Assembly: GCA_002898535.1 (NCBI GenBank)
Contig: BEHN01000021.1
Coordinates: 1 to 51,400 of the forward strand
Length of the DNA stretch: 51,400 nucleotides
From: a bacterium HR11
Lineage (GTDB): Bacteria > Acidobacteriota > HRBIN11
Direction of reading: 5' to 3'
This document shows, piece after piece, positions 41,734 through 50,263 of the stretch. The notes beneath the pieces were generated by a model. The model saw only the letters and a program-made list of their open reading frames with translations, made no database searches and was not told the origin of the DNA. Within the stretch, counting starts at the first letter, position 1; each line of letters starts with the position of its first letter. The position numbers and the translations under genes were made by a program.

Positions 41734-42816
41734 TCATGCGGAAGCCAGTCCGTGTAAAGGTCGGACCAGCTCCAGGTTGGGATACAGGGCGACCTTCGCA
41801 CAGTCCCCGGCCTCCATCTGGCGGAACGCCGCCTCGAAGGCCTCCAGGGGGTACTCGTGGGTGATCAAGCGCTCGAGGGGGACCTTGCCGTCCCGGAGGA
41901 AGGCCTGGACCTGGTACCAGGTCCGGAACATGTGACGGCCCGTGATGCCGTACATACGGGCCCCCTTGAAGATGAGGCCGTCCGTGAGGTCGGTCGACAC
42001 CGGCGTCGGCAGGAGGCCCAGGAGGGCGACCCGGCCGGCCATGGCCAGGGCCTTCAACCCCAGGTCCAGGGCCGCCGGATGACCGGACATCTCGAGGACG
42101 ACGTCGACGCCCTCGCCCTGCGTGGCCTCCATGATGAGGTCCAGGACGGGCTCCCGCGTGGGGTCCCACACCCGGTCGGCACCCATCTGGAGGGCCAAAG
42201 ACCGCCGGAAGGCGTTCGGGTCCGTCGCCCCGACCCAGTCGGCCCCGGCGGCCCGGGCGACGCCGATGGCCATCAGGCCGATGGGGCCACAGCCGGTCAC
42301 CAGGACGCGGGCCCCGGCGACCGGCTCACAGAGGACCGTATCGACGGCATTGCCGAAGGGTTCCTGGATGGACGCCACGGCCGGATGCCACCGGGGGTCG
42401 TTGCGGACCAGGTTCATCGCCGGCACGCAGACGTATTCGGCGTAACTGCCGGGTCGGTGGACTCCCAGGATTTGGAGCCGGTAGCACACGTGCATGTTCC
42501 CCGTCCGGCAGGCCCGACACCGGCCGCACACGATATGGGTCTCGACCGAGACGTAGTCCCCCTCCTTCCAGGCCTCGACGTGCCGACCGACGGCGACGAC
42601 CCGGCCGGCCACTTCGTGGCCGATGATCAAGGGGGGCCGGATGTTCCGCTGGGCCCAATCGTCCCACCGGTAGATGTGGACGTCCGAGCCGCAGATGGTC
42701 GTCGCCAGGACTTGGATCAGGACCTCGTCGGGTCCCGGCGTGGGGACGTCGACCTCGTCCAGGACCAGGCCCGGCTCCGACCGGGCCTTGATGAGGGCCT
42801 TCATCTTGCGGGTCAT
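41734..42816 (-). CDS. tdh: L-threonine 3-dehydrogenase
   Basis: 360 residues, zinc-dependent medium-chain dehydrogenase. It oxidises threonine to 2-amino-3-oxobutanoate, the Kbl substrate. It shows TTICGSDVHIYRWDDWAQ (active-site Cys and the threonine-specific HIY/WDxW pattern), GHEVAGRV, the structural zinc cysteines CGRCRACRTGNMHVC, and the NAD fold VTGCGPIGLMAIGVA. Starts at 42822, 42816 and 42804 are possible; none has a strong ribosome-binding site, and homology begins at MKALIKARSEPG (42804). The upstream gap is repeat DNA. With kbl it forms the threonine-to-glycine route. Confidence 0.93.
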   Translation of the reverse strand: MTRKMKALIKARSEPGLVLDEVDVPTPGPDEVLIQVLATTICGSDVHIYRWDDWAQRNIRPPLIIGHEVAGRVVAVGRHVEAWKEGDYVSVETHIVCGRCRACRTGNMHVCYRLQILGVHRPGSYAEYVCVPAMNLVRNDPRWHPAVASIQEPFGNAVDTVLCEPVAGARVLVTGCGPIGLMAIGVARAAGADWVGATDPNAFRRSLALQMGADRVWDPTREPVLDLIMEATQGEGVDVVLEMSGHPAALDLGLKALAMAGRVALLGLLPTPVSTDLTDGLIFKGARMYGITGRHMFRTWYQVQAFLRDGKVPLERLITHEYPLEAFEAAFRQMEAGDCAKVALYPNLELVRPLHGLASA

Positions 42817-42835
42817 AGGCATCCCGTCGGAATTC

Positions 42836-42998
42836 CGGTGTTGGATGTTCGGTGTTGGGAGAAAGGGATCACGGACTGCCAATCCCAAGCCTGGCCGGAT
42901 TCCCCGAATGCCGCGTCCCGAGGCGAAGCGCACCCAGCCGCAAAGGTCAAAAGTCCGCCCCCCCACACCCAGCACCGAATATCCCAACACCCCGCATC
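42836..42998. repeat. Inverted GGTGTTGGATGTTCGG arrays upstream of tdh
   Basis: 42836-42866 carries GGTGTTGGATGTTCGGTG and its continuation; 42962-42995 carries the inverse words (CACCCAGCACCGAAT, CCCAACACC). The right end touches the DUF1015 stop codon (42997-42999). The tdh promoter must lie within or beyond this structure. Confidence 0.65.
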
Positions 42999-44298
42999 AC
43001 GCCTCATTATACACCGGTCCCGCAACGACGTGCATCAAAAGGCCCGCCGGGACTTTTGGATAGAAGTACGTCGACTTGGGAGGGACCCGCAAGCCCCGCC
43101 CGGCTAAGCGGAAGAGCGTCGGCACCGGAATAGGGTCGACCAGGAAAGCCGCGTGACCCCGGCCGGTCTGGAGAGCTTGGACGACGGCCGGAATCCAGGG
43201 CATAGGCTGGACGGTGTAATCTTGCGCAGTCCATCCGAGATGGCCCTGCAAGACTTCTTCGAAGACGAACCGCTGGACGATAAAGACGTCCAACGTCTCG
43301 TAGGGGTCCGTCAGGACCTCATAGAGTTCCGGTTTCATGCGCCAGAGATAGACCCGGAGGGGTGGGCCGGCCAACATCAGGATGCGAGGCCCGGCCCCGC
43401 CTCGTCCGACCCACCGTTGGATGTCCGAAGGGTCGTCCAGTCGGCCCTCGGCCTCCAGGTCCAAGAACCGACCGAGGGCCGTCCGGAGGGCCGCCTCGTC
43501 CACCGACCGATGGAAGGTCACGACCCGGTGGTAGCCCATCTGGAGGAGGCCCGCCTGCTCGGCCGAGGCCAGATAACCGAGGACATAGCCCCAGGCCGGT
43601 TCGTCGGGCCGGAGGGCCGCCAGCCGTCGGAGGGCCTCATACCGATGGTGACCGTCGGCGATCAGGAGGGGGACCTCTGCGAAGCAAGCCCGGATGCGGG
43701 CGACTTCGTCCGGGTCTTCGATGGACCAGACCTCATGGACCTCGCCGTCGGCCGTCTCGACCCGTATCAGGGCGGGGTGCGTCCGGGCCCAAGCCCGGAT
43801 ATCAGCCTCCAGGGCCGCCGTCTCCTCGGTCGGTCGGTATAGAAAGAAGACCGGCGAGGCCTGCAGGCCCGTCGCCATCAGATGTTGCATGCGGTCGTAA
43901 ACCGGCTCTTCGTAAGTCATCTCGTGGGGCAGGACGGCCGGCGACCCCTGGGGCTCCGAGCGCACGAGGGCGACCAGGCCGTGGCGCTGGAAGACCCCGC
44001 CGTCGGGCGTCCGAAAAGTATGCACGTACCAGTAAAAACCCGCCGCCGGGGCCCGTCGGAGGACGCCCGTTTGAATCCACTGCCGGAGATGGTCCGCCGC
44101 CGCCCGATAGGGCTCCGCCGAACCGGCGTCCCGCCGACCATAGGGCAGGTCGGCCCGGACGACGTTCCAGGGGCACTGCGCGACCAGGCGGTGATAAGCC
44201 CCGGGGTCGACCTGGTCATACGGAGGTGCCAGACAGGCCGCCGGGTCCACGACGCCGGCGTCATAGTACCAGGCGGCAAAGGGTTGTAGATAGGGCAT
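42997..44298 (-). CDS. DUF1015 family protein
   Basis: 433 residues, normal for DUF1015. Family blocks: LAPPYDQVDPGAYHRLV near the start, NVVRADLPYG, the central LLIADGHHRYEALRRL, and the C-terminal VDPIPVPTLFRLAGRGLRVPPKSTYFYPKVPAGLLM (read in parts). The family is widespread, cytosolic and without an assigned reaction; the conserved DGHHRYE suggests a metal- or phosphate-binding site. It starts 3 bp after the small gene upstream, so they are cotranslated. The stop overlaps the intergenic word array. Confidence 0.92.
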   Translation of the reverse strand: MPYLQPFAAWYYDAGVVDPAACLAPPYDQVDPGAYHRLVAQCPWNVVRADLPYGRRDAGSAEPYRAAADHLRQWIQTGVLRRAPAAGFYWYVHTFRTPDGGVFQRHGLVALVRSEPQGSPAVLPHEMTYEEPVYDRMQHLMATGLQASPVFFLYRPTEETAALEADIRAWARTHPALIRVETADGEVHEVWSIEDPDEVARIRACFAEVPLLIADGHHRYEALRRLAALRPDEPAWGYVLGYLASAEQAGLLQMGYHRVVTFHRSVDEAALRTALGRFLDLEAEGRLDDPSDIQRWVGRGGAGPRILMLAGPPLRVYLWRMKPELYEVLTDPYETLDVFIVQRFVFEEVLQGHLGWTAQDYTVQPMPWIPAVVQALQTGRGHAAFLVDPIPVPTLFRLAGRGLRVPPKSTYFYPKVPAGLLMHVVAGPVYNEA

Positions 44299-44301
44299 CC
44301 G

Positions 44302-44652
44302 TCAACCCCACTCCAAGTACGACTCGATGGTCTCCCAGTCGACCCACTCGAAGAGGTCCTTGCCGACCCGCCGCCGAAATTGCTCGGCCAGCGACAGCGC
44401 CGCCCCCGCCGACTCGTCGATGACGATCCGCTCGACCCGATGCATCGGGAAGAACATCGTGCTCATCCCGATGGGGCTCTCCTCCTGGCGGGCGACCTCC
44501 CGGGACCACTCGTCAAAGGAGTTCAGCTCAATCCCGTGGACCCAGACGCCCTCGGGCGTGACGGCCAGCAAGACCCCCCAGATCTTTTCCTTGGGGTTCT
44601 GGAGGGTCACGATGATGGCCCGACGACGGATGCGGATGATCTTGCCGGTCAT
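44302..44652 (-). CDS. Small conserved protein of unknown function
   Basis: 116 residues from ATG 44652 (weak AAGG just upstream; the longer frame is repeat DNA). It starts MTGKIIRIRRRAIIVTLQNP, continues EKIWGVLLAVTPEGVWVHGIELNSF, and then FFPMHRVERIVIDESAG. This is a beta-rich N-terminal half and a helical tail (SLAEQFRRRVG...). It looks like a small cytosolic barrel with one acidic helix. I do not recognise a named family. Its tight linkage to DUF1015 (3 bp) is the best clue to its role. Confidence 0.75.
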   Translation of the reverse strand: MTGKIIRIRRRAIIVTLQNPKEKIWGVLLAVTPEGVWVHGIELNSFDEWSREVARQEESPIGMSTMFFPMHRVERIVIDESAGAALSLAEQFRRRVGKDLFEWVDWETIESYLEWG

Positions 44653-44665
44653 AGCCTTCTGGCTA

Positions 44666-44845
44666 ATGGGTCGGTCGGCAGATGGGCAGGTCACAGGAAG
44701 ACGCCCGCATGACTGCTGGCGTTCTGGGTTCGGGACGCCGCCGTTACCGGTAGCGCCAGGACAGGGCGACGCCCCCATGACTGGCGGTGTTCCGACCCTC
44801 CATTGCTTTGCCTGCCCATCGGCCTATCTGCCGACGGCCCTACTG
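44666..44845. repeat. Word arrays and three ACGCC hairpin units
   Basis: GGTCGGCAGATGGGCAGG (44670-44690), then units ACGCCCGCATGACTGCTGGCG (written here as ACGCCCGCATGAC / TGCTGGCG, 44700-44722), a GACGCCGCCGTTACCGG unit (44734-44757) and GACGCCCCCATGACTGGCGG (44768-44787). CTGCCCATCGGCCTATCTGCC words follow near 44811-44832. It occupies the 187-bp gap between two leftward genes. Confidence 0.65.
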
Positions 44846-45847
44846 GCCCGAATAGCCCAGGACCGTCTCCTTCAGGAATACTTTCAGATACGGCGTCGGC
44901 ACGCCCAGGACGGCCTTCCGCCGGATCATGTCGCAGTCCCGGCACGGGACGACCTTCGAGCAGTCCCGCAGGCGCATCGCCCGCCGGAGCCTCTGCATGG
45001 GTTCCCCGTTCCAGATGGCCCGGAGCGTCTGCTCCCGGACGTGGCCGACCTGGAGGTCGCAGTAAAAGTCCTGGGGACAGGGAGCGACCCGCCCGTCCCA
45101 GTGGATGACCAGGGCGTACCAGGGAAACGTGCAGGGCGTAAAGACGTGTCCGACGGCGTAGCCGGACCGGTCGTAACTGCCGGCCCAGTTGTGAGGCTCC
45201 TTAATGATGAACTCGTCGAGGGGCAGGCCCTCGAACTGACGTTCGAACTCATACCGCTGAGGCGAGGTCGGCGACAGCTTCTCGTTGAGGTGGATGACTT
45301 CCAGGATCGTATACGGCTTCTTCGAGCCCCGGGCCTTCTTGATCTCGAGGAACCGGATGATGTTGGCCAGCGTCTTCTCGAAGCGGGCGTTGACCCGAAT
45401 CGACTCGTACGTCTCCTTATCGAAGCCGTCGAAAGAGAAGGACAGCAGGTCCAGGCCGGCGTCGATGAGGGCATGGGCCAGGTCTTCCCGGAGGAGGGTC
45501 CCGTTGGAGTGAAGCCGGGTGTAAATGCCGGCCTGGCGGGCATACGCAATCATGTCCGGCAGACGCTTGTGCAGGGTCGACTCCCCCGTGTGGTGGAGGT
45601 TGATGTCGTAGACGAACTCGGCCGCCTCGTCGATGACCTTGCGGAAGAGGTCCCAGTCCATATACCCCTTGGGATGTTCTCGGGGGAAACTCTGGGGGCA
45701 CATGACACACCGCAGGTTGCAGTAGCTTGTCGGCTCGACCCACAGACGGATCGGCAGGTAGGGCAGGACCTCATGGCCCCGCAGGTAGTGCCAGGCGGCC
45801 TGCAGGAGCGTCTTGCGGACACGCCAGGGAAATCGAGCTAAACCCAT
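44840..45847 (-). CDS. Radical SAM/SPASM-domain protein
   Basis: 335 residues. The radical SAM cluster motif is C43-NLR-C47-VM-C50, then a GE strand (HHTGESTLHKRL) and SFDG. The C-terminal half has the SPASM pattern of auxiliary-cluster cysteines: CTFPWYALVIHWDGRVAPCPQDFYC (in parts) and later CSKVVPCRDC. Such proteins modify peptides or small molecules, or act in cofactor and lipid-head maturation; no peptide precursor lies next to it, so the substrate is open. GGAG lies 7 nt before ATG 45847. A long hairpin-rich leader precedes it. Confidence 0.9.
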   Translation of the reverse strand: MGLARFPWRVRKTLLQAAWHYLRGHEVLPYLPIRLWVEPTSYCNLRCVMCPQSFPREHPKGYMDWDLFRKVIDEAAEFVYDINLHHTGESTLHKRLPDMIAYARQAGIYTRLHSNGTLLREDLAHALIDAGLDLLSFSFDGFDKETYESIRVNARFEKTLANIIRFLEIKKARGSKKPYTILEVIHLNEKLSPTSPQRYEFERQFEGLPLDEFIIKEPHNWAGSYDRSGYAVGHVFTPCTFPWYALVIHWDGRVAPCPQDFYCDLQVGHVREQTLRAIWNGEPMQRLRRAMRLRDCSKVVPCRDCDMIRRKAVLGVPTPYLKVFLKETVLGYSGQ

Positions 45848-45907
45848 TTTTCAACTCCGCGCCGTCGGGACGACCCATCAGCGAACAGCCGGGGGCGGTG
45901 GTCTATC

Positions 45908-46020
45908 TCGTGACCCCGCTCTCGGGCGAGCGGGGCTGGGACCAAGGGCCCAGCGCCCAGAGCATAGGGAACGGCGCCCTTGGCCCTTCGTCCCGGCCCC
46001 GCGACCCGGGACCTCACGAC
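45908..46020 (-). repeat. Hairpin-rich leader of the SPASM gene
   Basis: Contains the dispersed dyad CCCCGCTC-TCGGGC-GAGCGGGG (45914-45935) next to an inverted pair CCAAGGGCCC (45942-45951) and GCCCTTGG (45976-45983). Both would lie in the roughly 175-nt untranslated leader if the promoter at 46.03 kb is used. It could be a leader RNA structure or merely a repeat insertion. No known riboswitch was recognised. Confidence 0.5.
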
Positions 46021-46029
46021 GTCGCCCTC

Positions 46030-46058
46030 ATTATAGTCCGGACGGCTTCGATGGGAAA
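46030..46058 (-). promoter_or_regulatory. Candidate promoter for the SPASM gene
   Basis: Minus-strand -10 TATAAT (46030-46035) preceded, 17 nt away, by TTTCCC (46053-46058), a weak -35. The context CCGGACTATAATGA is identical to that at 10.85 kb. The rest of the gap 45848-46145 has no gene. Confidence 0.45.
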
Positions 46059-46145
46059 AAGGTCCCGAGGCCGCCGGGCCCTTTCCCGTCGGGTCGACCT
46101 GAACGACCTGCCCATCGGGAATGCCGCGACCCAACACCCGATCCC

Positions 46146-47021
46146 CTACCCGGCCATTTCCCGGACGGCGACCCACCGGTGCACCAGCTCGATGTGGAGC
46201 CGATGGCCGCCCCGGTAGACCTGGATGCGAGCCTGGGGCCAGCCGCCCCCCAGGAGGGCCAGGTCGCCCAGGAGGTCCAGGACTTTGTGCCGGACGAATT
46301 CGTCGGGAAACCGCAGGGGCGGGTTCACGACGGTCGTCTCGTCCAGCAGGACGGTATTCTCGGGCGAGGCCCCTCGGGCGAGGCCCCGGGCCCGAAGTTC
46401 ATCAGCCTGCCGAAGGAAGCCAAAGGTCCGGGCCGGGGCCAGGTCCCGCCCAAAATCGACGTCCGGCCAGCCGCCCCTCCAGGTCTGCCGCCCGATGACC
46501 GGATGGTCGAACTCGACGGTGTATTCGATCGTCAGCCGCTCGGCCGGCTCGGCCCGGACCCACGCCGACTCGGAGGTCACTTCGATGGGTTCCGGCAGGC
46601 CGACCGACGGCCACGGCTCGGCCGTCTCGGTCAGGTTCTCCTGGAGGGCCTCGACGAAGGGACGGGCGCTCCCGTCCAGGATGGGTAGCTCCGGGCCGTC
46701 GACCTCGAGGACGACGCCCCCGACCCGCAGGCCCATCAGGGCCGCCAGGACGTGCTCGACGGTGGCGACGTGGACCCGGCTCTCCCCGATGGACGTCGCA
46801 TGGGCCGTCCGGACGACGAACCGGACCGAGACGGGCCATTCGTAGGACCGACGCGACGTCCGACGACGCAGGAGCCAGAGCGACCCGGCTTCTCGGTAAA
46901 GGATTGCCCGCTGGTCGGGCGACAGGGGCCGAAGCGTCAGCGTCGCCGGCTGGCCTGTATGAACGCCGACCCCCTGCCAGCTCAGGGGGTGGGTTAAGAT
47001 TCGCAAGGGCACGTCACTCAT
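46146..47021 (-). CDS. lpxC: UDP-3-O-acyl-N-acetylglucosamine deacetylase
   Basis: 291 residues. LpxC performs the committed zinc-dependent step of lipid A synthesis. Zinc ligands are H90 in ATVEHVLAAL, and H245 and D249 in RHKVLDLLGDLAL; catalytic E89 and H273 (GGHRLH) are present. The start SWQGVGVHTGQPATLTLRP is characteristic. ATG 47021 follows GGGGAAG at 5 nt; the frame's longer start (47207) covers repeat sequence. No lpxA/fabZ neighbours. This gene is the clearest evidence for an LPS-type outer membrane. Confidence 0.96.
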   Translation of the reverse strand: MSDVPLRILTHPLSWQGVGVHTGQPATLTLRPLSPDQRAILYREAGSLWLLRRRTSRRSYEWPVSVRFVVRTAHATSIGESRVHVATVEHVLAALMGLRVGGVVLEVDGPELPILDGSARPFVEALQENLTETAEPWPSVGLPEPIEVTSESAWVRAEPAERLTIEYTVEFDHPVIGRQTWRGGWPDVDFGRDLAPARTFGFLRQADELRARGLARGASPENTVLLDETTVVNPPLRFPDEFVRHKVLDLLGDLALLGGGWPQARIQVYRGGHRLHIELVHRWVAVREMAG

Positions 47022-47219
47022 GACTTCCCCAAAGGCAAGTCCCGGCCTACATAGCGCATGGCGCCATGCGCTTTGACCCTTCTGCCGAGGGTCCCAGACC
47101 CCAGGCCCCGGACCTCCCTCGGCCGTCAGGCTGTCTTCGCCGGGAGACGAGGACGGCCGGATCCCTCGACCAGGTCCAGACTCCACGGTCCATGGTCTAT
47201 GGTCCATGGTCCATGGTCT
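47022..47219. repeat. Gap with CCATGGTCTATGG word array
   Basis: 47187-47219 is a tandem of CCATGGTC/TATGGTC words (four copies) ending just at the fadN-like stop. The family also occurs inverted at 6.89, 8.51 and 8.60 kb. A TAGCGCATGGCGCCATGCGC dyad lies at about 47052-47071. No ORF. Confidence 0.6.
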
Positions 47220-49583
47220 TTAATTACGAAGCGGCCGCCCGGACGCCAGGACGTGCGCGAGTCGCTCGTACGTTTTCGGCTGTTTGCACAGCGACAGGAA
47301 CGTCTCCCGTTCCAGGTCCAGGATGTAATCGACGGAGACCTGCGCCGGATGGGGCAGGTCCCCGCCGGCCAGGACGTAGGCCAGGCGCTCGCCCAAGTAC
47401 CGCTCATAGTCCGTGATGTAACCGCCCCGATGGAACAGGTGGACGGCCATCTGGAGATAGGCCAGGCCGTCGGCGCCGAGGACCCACAGGGGCGTTTCCT
47501 CCGGCGGCGTATACACCGGCGCCAGGTCCCGGACGATCTGCCTGGCGACCGCCAGCCGGGCGTCGGCGTCCCAGACGATGATGTCGCCGTCCCGGAGATA
47601 CCCCCACTGGCGGGCTTCCTGAGCGCTCCGGCTGACCTTCGCCTGGGCGATGAGCTGGAAGAACCCCCGCAGGCGGTCCAGGTAGTGGACCCACGGGAAC
47701 GTCCGGTCCTGCCAGTCGAGGCCCGCCTGGGCCCGACGGATGACCTCACAACAGCCGCCGCCGGCCGGGATGAGGCCCGCCCCCAGCTCGACGAGGCCGA
47801 TATACGACTCGGCGGCCGCCACGACCCGGTCGGCGTATAGCATGAACTCACAGCCGCCGCCCAGGGTCATCCCGTGCGGACATACGACGACCGGGAAGGG
47901 CGCCTGCCGGATCGAGCGGGTCATGTGCTGAAACGTCCGGACCATCCAGTCGACCTGGGCGACGTCCCGGTTCTGGAGGGCCATGAGCAGGAGGGCCAGG
48001 TTGGCCCCGTAGGAGAAGTGCTCCCCGGCGCTCAGGACGACGAGGCCGAGGCCGTGCCGCTCGACATATTCAAGCGACCGCTGGACCATCTCGAGGACGT
48101 CGCCCCCGATGGCGTTGCGGGTCGGGTGCCACACGAGGGCGAAGACGCCGTCGCCGACGTCGTGGAGGCTCGCCCCGGCGTTGCCCAGGACGCGAGGCGT
48201 CGTCCGCCGGACCCACGGGGCGACGGGCTCGTAGTCTTCCGGCGCCATCTTCTGATAGCGTCCGCCGGCCCAATCCAGGTAGAAGACGTCCCGGTCATGA
48301 ATTACGTAAAACCGGGGCTCGCCGAGCTTTTGCCGGAGCTCTAAGACCGGTACGGGGGCCGGCGGTAGCTCCGAGACGTACTTCAGGATGAGGTCGTCCC
48401 CCAGGTCGTCCCACGTCTGGAAGGGGCCCCGCTGGTGCTGAAAGCCCCACCGGACGGCGCCGTCGACGTCCACGATAGAATCGGCGACCTCGGGGACGCG
48501 GCGGGCCGCATAGATACAGCCGTAGGCGACGAGCCGTTCGACGAACTCGGCCAGGGGCGGGGCCAGGCGCCGAAGGAGCGCCAGACGGTCCCGCAGTTCG
48601 GGCTCCGCCTGGACCCGCTCGAGCCAGGGCCAGGCCGGGGCCTTTTCGGATCGGTAGTCGCCCAACCGGGGGTCCCAGACGAGGCGCTCCGAATCCCGCC
48701 GCCAGTAAATGCCCTTCCGGGTCTTTCGGCCCAGGGCGCCGGCCTCGATGAGCGTCTGGACCCAGGCCGGGACTCGAAACCAGTCGTAAAACTCGTCCCG
48801 GACGGCCCGCTCCTGCAGGGTCCGGACGACGGCGGCCCACACGTCGAGGCCGACGAGGTCCAGCGTCCGGAACGTCGCCGTCCGGGGGCGTCCCAGGAGG
48901 GGTCCCGTCAGGGCGTCCACCTCCTCGACGGACAGGCCGTAGGACTCCATCAGCCGGAGGGTCGCCAGGACCTGGAAGACGCCGAGGCGGTTGGCGATGA
49001 AGTTCGGCGTGTCCTTGGCCCGGACGATGCGCTTGCCCAACCGCTGACGAAGCCACCGAGCGAGCTCCTCCATGCGGTCGGCCTCGACGCCGGCCTGGGG
49101 GACCAGCTCGACGAGGGGCAGGTACCGGGGCGGGTTGAAGAAGTGCGTCCCGAAGAAGCGGGCCTGGAATGAGGCACTCCGACCCTCGACCATGGCGTGG
49201 ACCGACAGGCCCGACGTGTTCGTCGTGACCCACCGGGCCCGGAGGCGAGAGTCATCCAGACGCTCGAAAAGGGCCCGCTTGACGTCCAGCCGCTCGACGA
49301 CGGCCTCGAGGACCCAGTCGGCTTCCCAGAGGCGGTCCCAGTCGTCCTCGACGTTGCCCGGGCGGATGCGCTCGAGGACGTCGTCGGTCACGATGGGCGG
49401 GGGTTCCATCTTGGGAAGCTGGCGGAGGGCCTCCTCGGCCAGGACCGAACGGCGGTTCGGCGGGGCATCCGGCGGGACGACGTCCAGCAGGTCGACCGAC
49501 ACGCCGGCGTTGGCCAGGAGGGCCGCCAGTTGGCGACCCATGACGCCGGCACCCAGGACGACGACGCGATGAACGGGCCTCAT
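47220..49583 (-). CDS. fadN: 3-hydroxyacyl-CoA dehydrogenase/enoyl-CoA hydratase fusion (FadN type)
   Basis: 787 residues in FadN order: dehydrogenase first, hydratase last, close to the 789 of Bacillus FadN. The N-terminal NAD fold is VVVLGAGVMGRQLAALLANAG (in parts); FFGTHFFNPPRYLPLVELV supplies catalytic His and Glu. The crotonase part (about 440-700) has SAGEHFSYGANL, the oxyanion segment CPHGMTLGGGCEF, and the VELGAGLIPAGGGC loop with a catalytic Glu. It performs the hydration and oxidation steps of beta-oxidation; electrons from the acyl-CoA step could use the EtfAB encoded here. GGAG lies 7 nt before ATG 49583, which overlaps the ndk stop (ATGA). fadA and an acyl-CoA dehydrogenase gene are not adjacent. 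Confidence 0.93.
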   Translation of the reverse strand: MRPVHRVVVLGAGVMGRQLAALLANAGVSVDLLDVVPPDAPPNRRSVLAEEALRQLPKMEPPPIVTDDVLERIRPGNVEDDWDRLWEADWVLEAVVERLDVKRALFERLDDSRLRARWVTTNTSGLSVHAMVEGRSASFQARFFGTHFFNPPRYLPLVELVPQAGVEADRMEELARWLRQRLGKRIVRAKDTPNFIANRLGVFQVLATLRLMESYGLSVEEVDALTGPLLGRPRTATFRTLDLVGLDVWAAVVRTLQERAVRDEFYDWFRVPAWVQTLIEAGALGRKTRKGIYWRRDSERLVWDPRLGDYRSEKAPAWPWLERVQAEPELRDRLALLRRLAPPLAEFVERLVAYGCIYAARRVPEVADSIVDVDGAVRWGFQHQRGPFQTWDDLGDDLILKYVSELPPAPVPVLELRQKLGEPRFYVIHDRDVFYLDWAGGRYQKMAPEDYEPVAPWVRRTTPRVLGNAGASLHDVGDGVFALVWHPTRNAIGGDVLEMVQRSLEYVERHGLGLVVLSAGEHFSYGANLALLLMALQNRDVAQVDWMVRTFQHMTRSIRQAPFPVVVCPHGMTLGGGCEFMLYADRVVAAAESYIGLVELGAGLIPAGGGCCEVIRRAQAGLDWQDRTFPWVHYLDRLRGFFQLIAQAKVSRSAQEARQWGYLRDGDIIVWDADARLAVARQIVRDLAPVYTPPEETPLWVLGADGLAYLQMAVHLFHRGGYITDYERYLGERLAYVLAGGDLPHPAQVSVDYILDLERETFLSLCKQPKTYERLAHVLASGRPLRN

Positions 49584-50026
49584 AAAGACGCTCCGGACGA
49601 TTGAAAGATTTCCCACCGGGAGAAGAAGAAGGGAATCTCGAAGGCCGCCGACTCCGGCGAGTCGGACCCGTGGATGGCGTTCCGCTCGATGTTCATCCCG
49701 TAGAGCCGCCGGATCGTGTTCGGCGCCGCCTTCGCCGGGTCCGTCGCCCCCATGACCTGACGGAGGTGGTCGATGGCGTCGTCCCGCTCGAGGACCATGA
49801 CGACGACCGGCCCCGAGCTCATGTAGGTCGTCAGGCTGTCGTAGAAGGGCCGCTCCCGGTGGACGACGTAGAAGGCCTCGGCCTGGGCCTTCGTCAGGTG
49901 GACCATCTTGAGGGCCCGGATCCGGAAGCCCTCCTCTTCCAGACGCTGAAGGATGGCCCCGACGAGGCCCCGCTGGACGGCGTCGGGCTTGATGATGGCC
50001 AACGTTTGCTGACGCATCGCTTCCAT
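49580..50026 (-). CDS. ndk: Nucleoside diphosphate kinase
   Basis: 148 residues, the usual length. NTP-dependent phosphorylation of NDPs goes through phospho-H119 in ERNAIHGSDSPESA. K13 in IIKPDAVQRG, the RPFY segment and the GATDPAKAAPNTIR loop are conserved. ATG 50026 or 50017 (MRQQTLA) may be used. The stop overlaps fadN-like ATG, giving translational coupling to a beta-oxidation gene, an uncommon pairing. A good promoter lies just upstream. Confidence 0.96.
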   Translation of the reverse strand: MEAMRQQTLAIIKPDAVQRGLVGAILQRLEEEGFRIRALKMVHLTKAQAEAFYVVHRERPFYDSLTTYMSSGPVVVMVLERDDAIDHLRQVMGATDPAKAAPNTIRRLYGMNIERNAIHGSDSPESAAFEIPFFFSRWEIFQSSGASL

Positions 50027-50061
50027 GCCCCCATCGGAGATACTCGCAAGCGGGATGGCCT

Positions 50062-50090
50062 ATTATCCCACAGTCGGGGACCCACGCCAA
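50062..50090 (-). promoter_or_regulatory. Candidate promoter of the ndk-fadN operon
   Basis: Minus-strand TTGGCG (50085-50090), exactly 17 nt, then GATAAT (50062-50067), 35 nt before the ATG. Confidence 0.55.
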
Positions 50091-50190
50091 GGCGCGCCCT
50101 CGACCCGCGGTGGCAAGACCGAAGCTTGGGCAGGGGATACCGAAGGCTGTGGATGCCCTCGTAACCGAGGGGTGTACGGTGGCCGGACAA

Positions 50191-50263
50191 GGGGACGCCG
50201 GCATGACGGCCGGCGTTCGGAAGAGGGGTAGCAATCTGCCTATCTCCCGACCTGCCCACCTGT
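50191..50263. repeat. ACGCCGGC hairpin copy and CTGCC word array
   Basis: GACGCCGGCATGACGGCCGG plus CGTTC (50194-50218), a near-perfect copy of the dispersed hairpin, followed by CAATCTGCCTATCTCCCGACC words (50232-50260, family B) up to the stop of the first Uma2 gene. Confidence 0.7.

Noticed and set aside
43004-43016. TATAAT on the minus strand as tdh promoter
   Set aside because: It is formed by the last codons of the DUF1015 gene (VYNEA) and has no -35 at suitable spacing.
45908-46020. Known riboswitch in the SPASM gene leader
   Set aside because: The hairpins match dispersed repeats and no recognised aptamer core motif was found.
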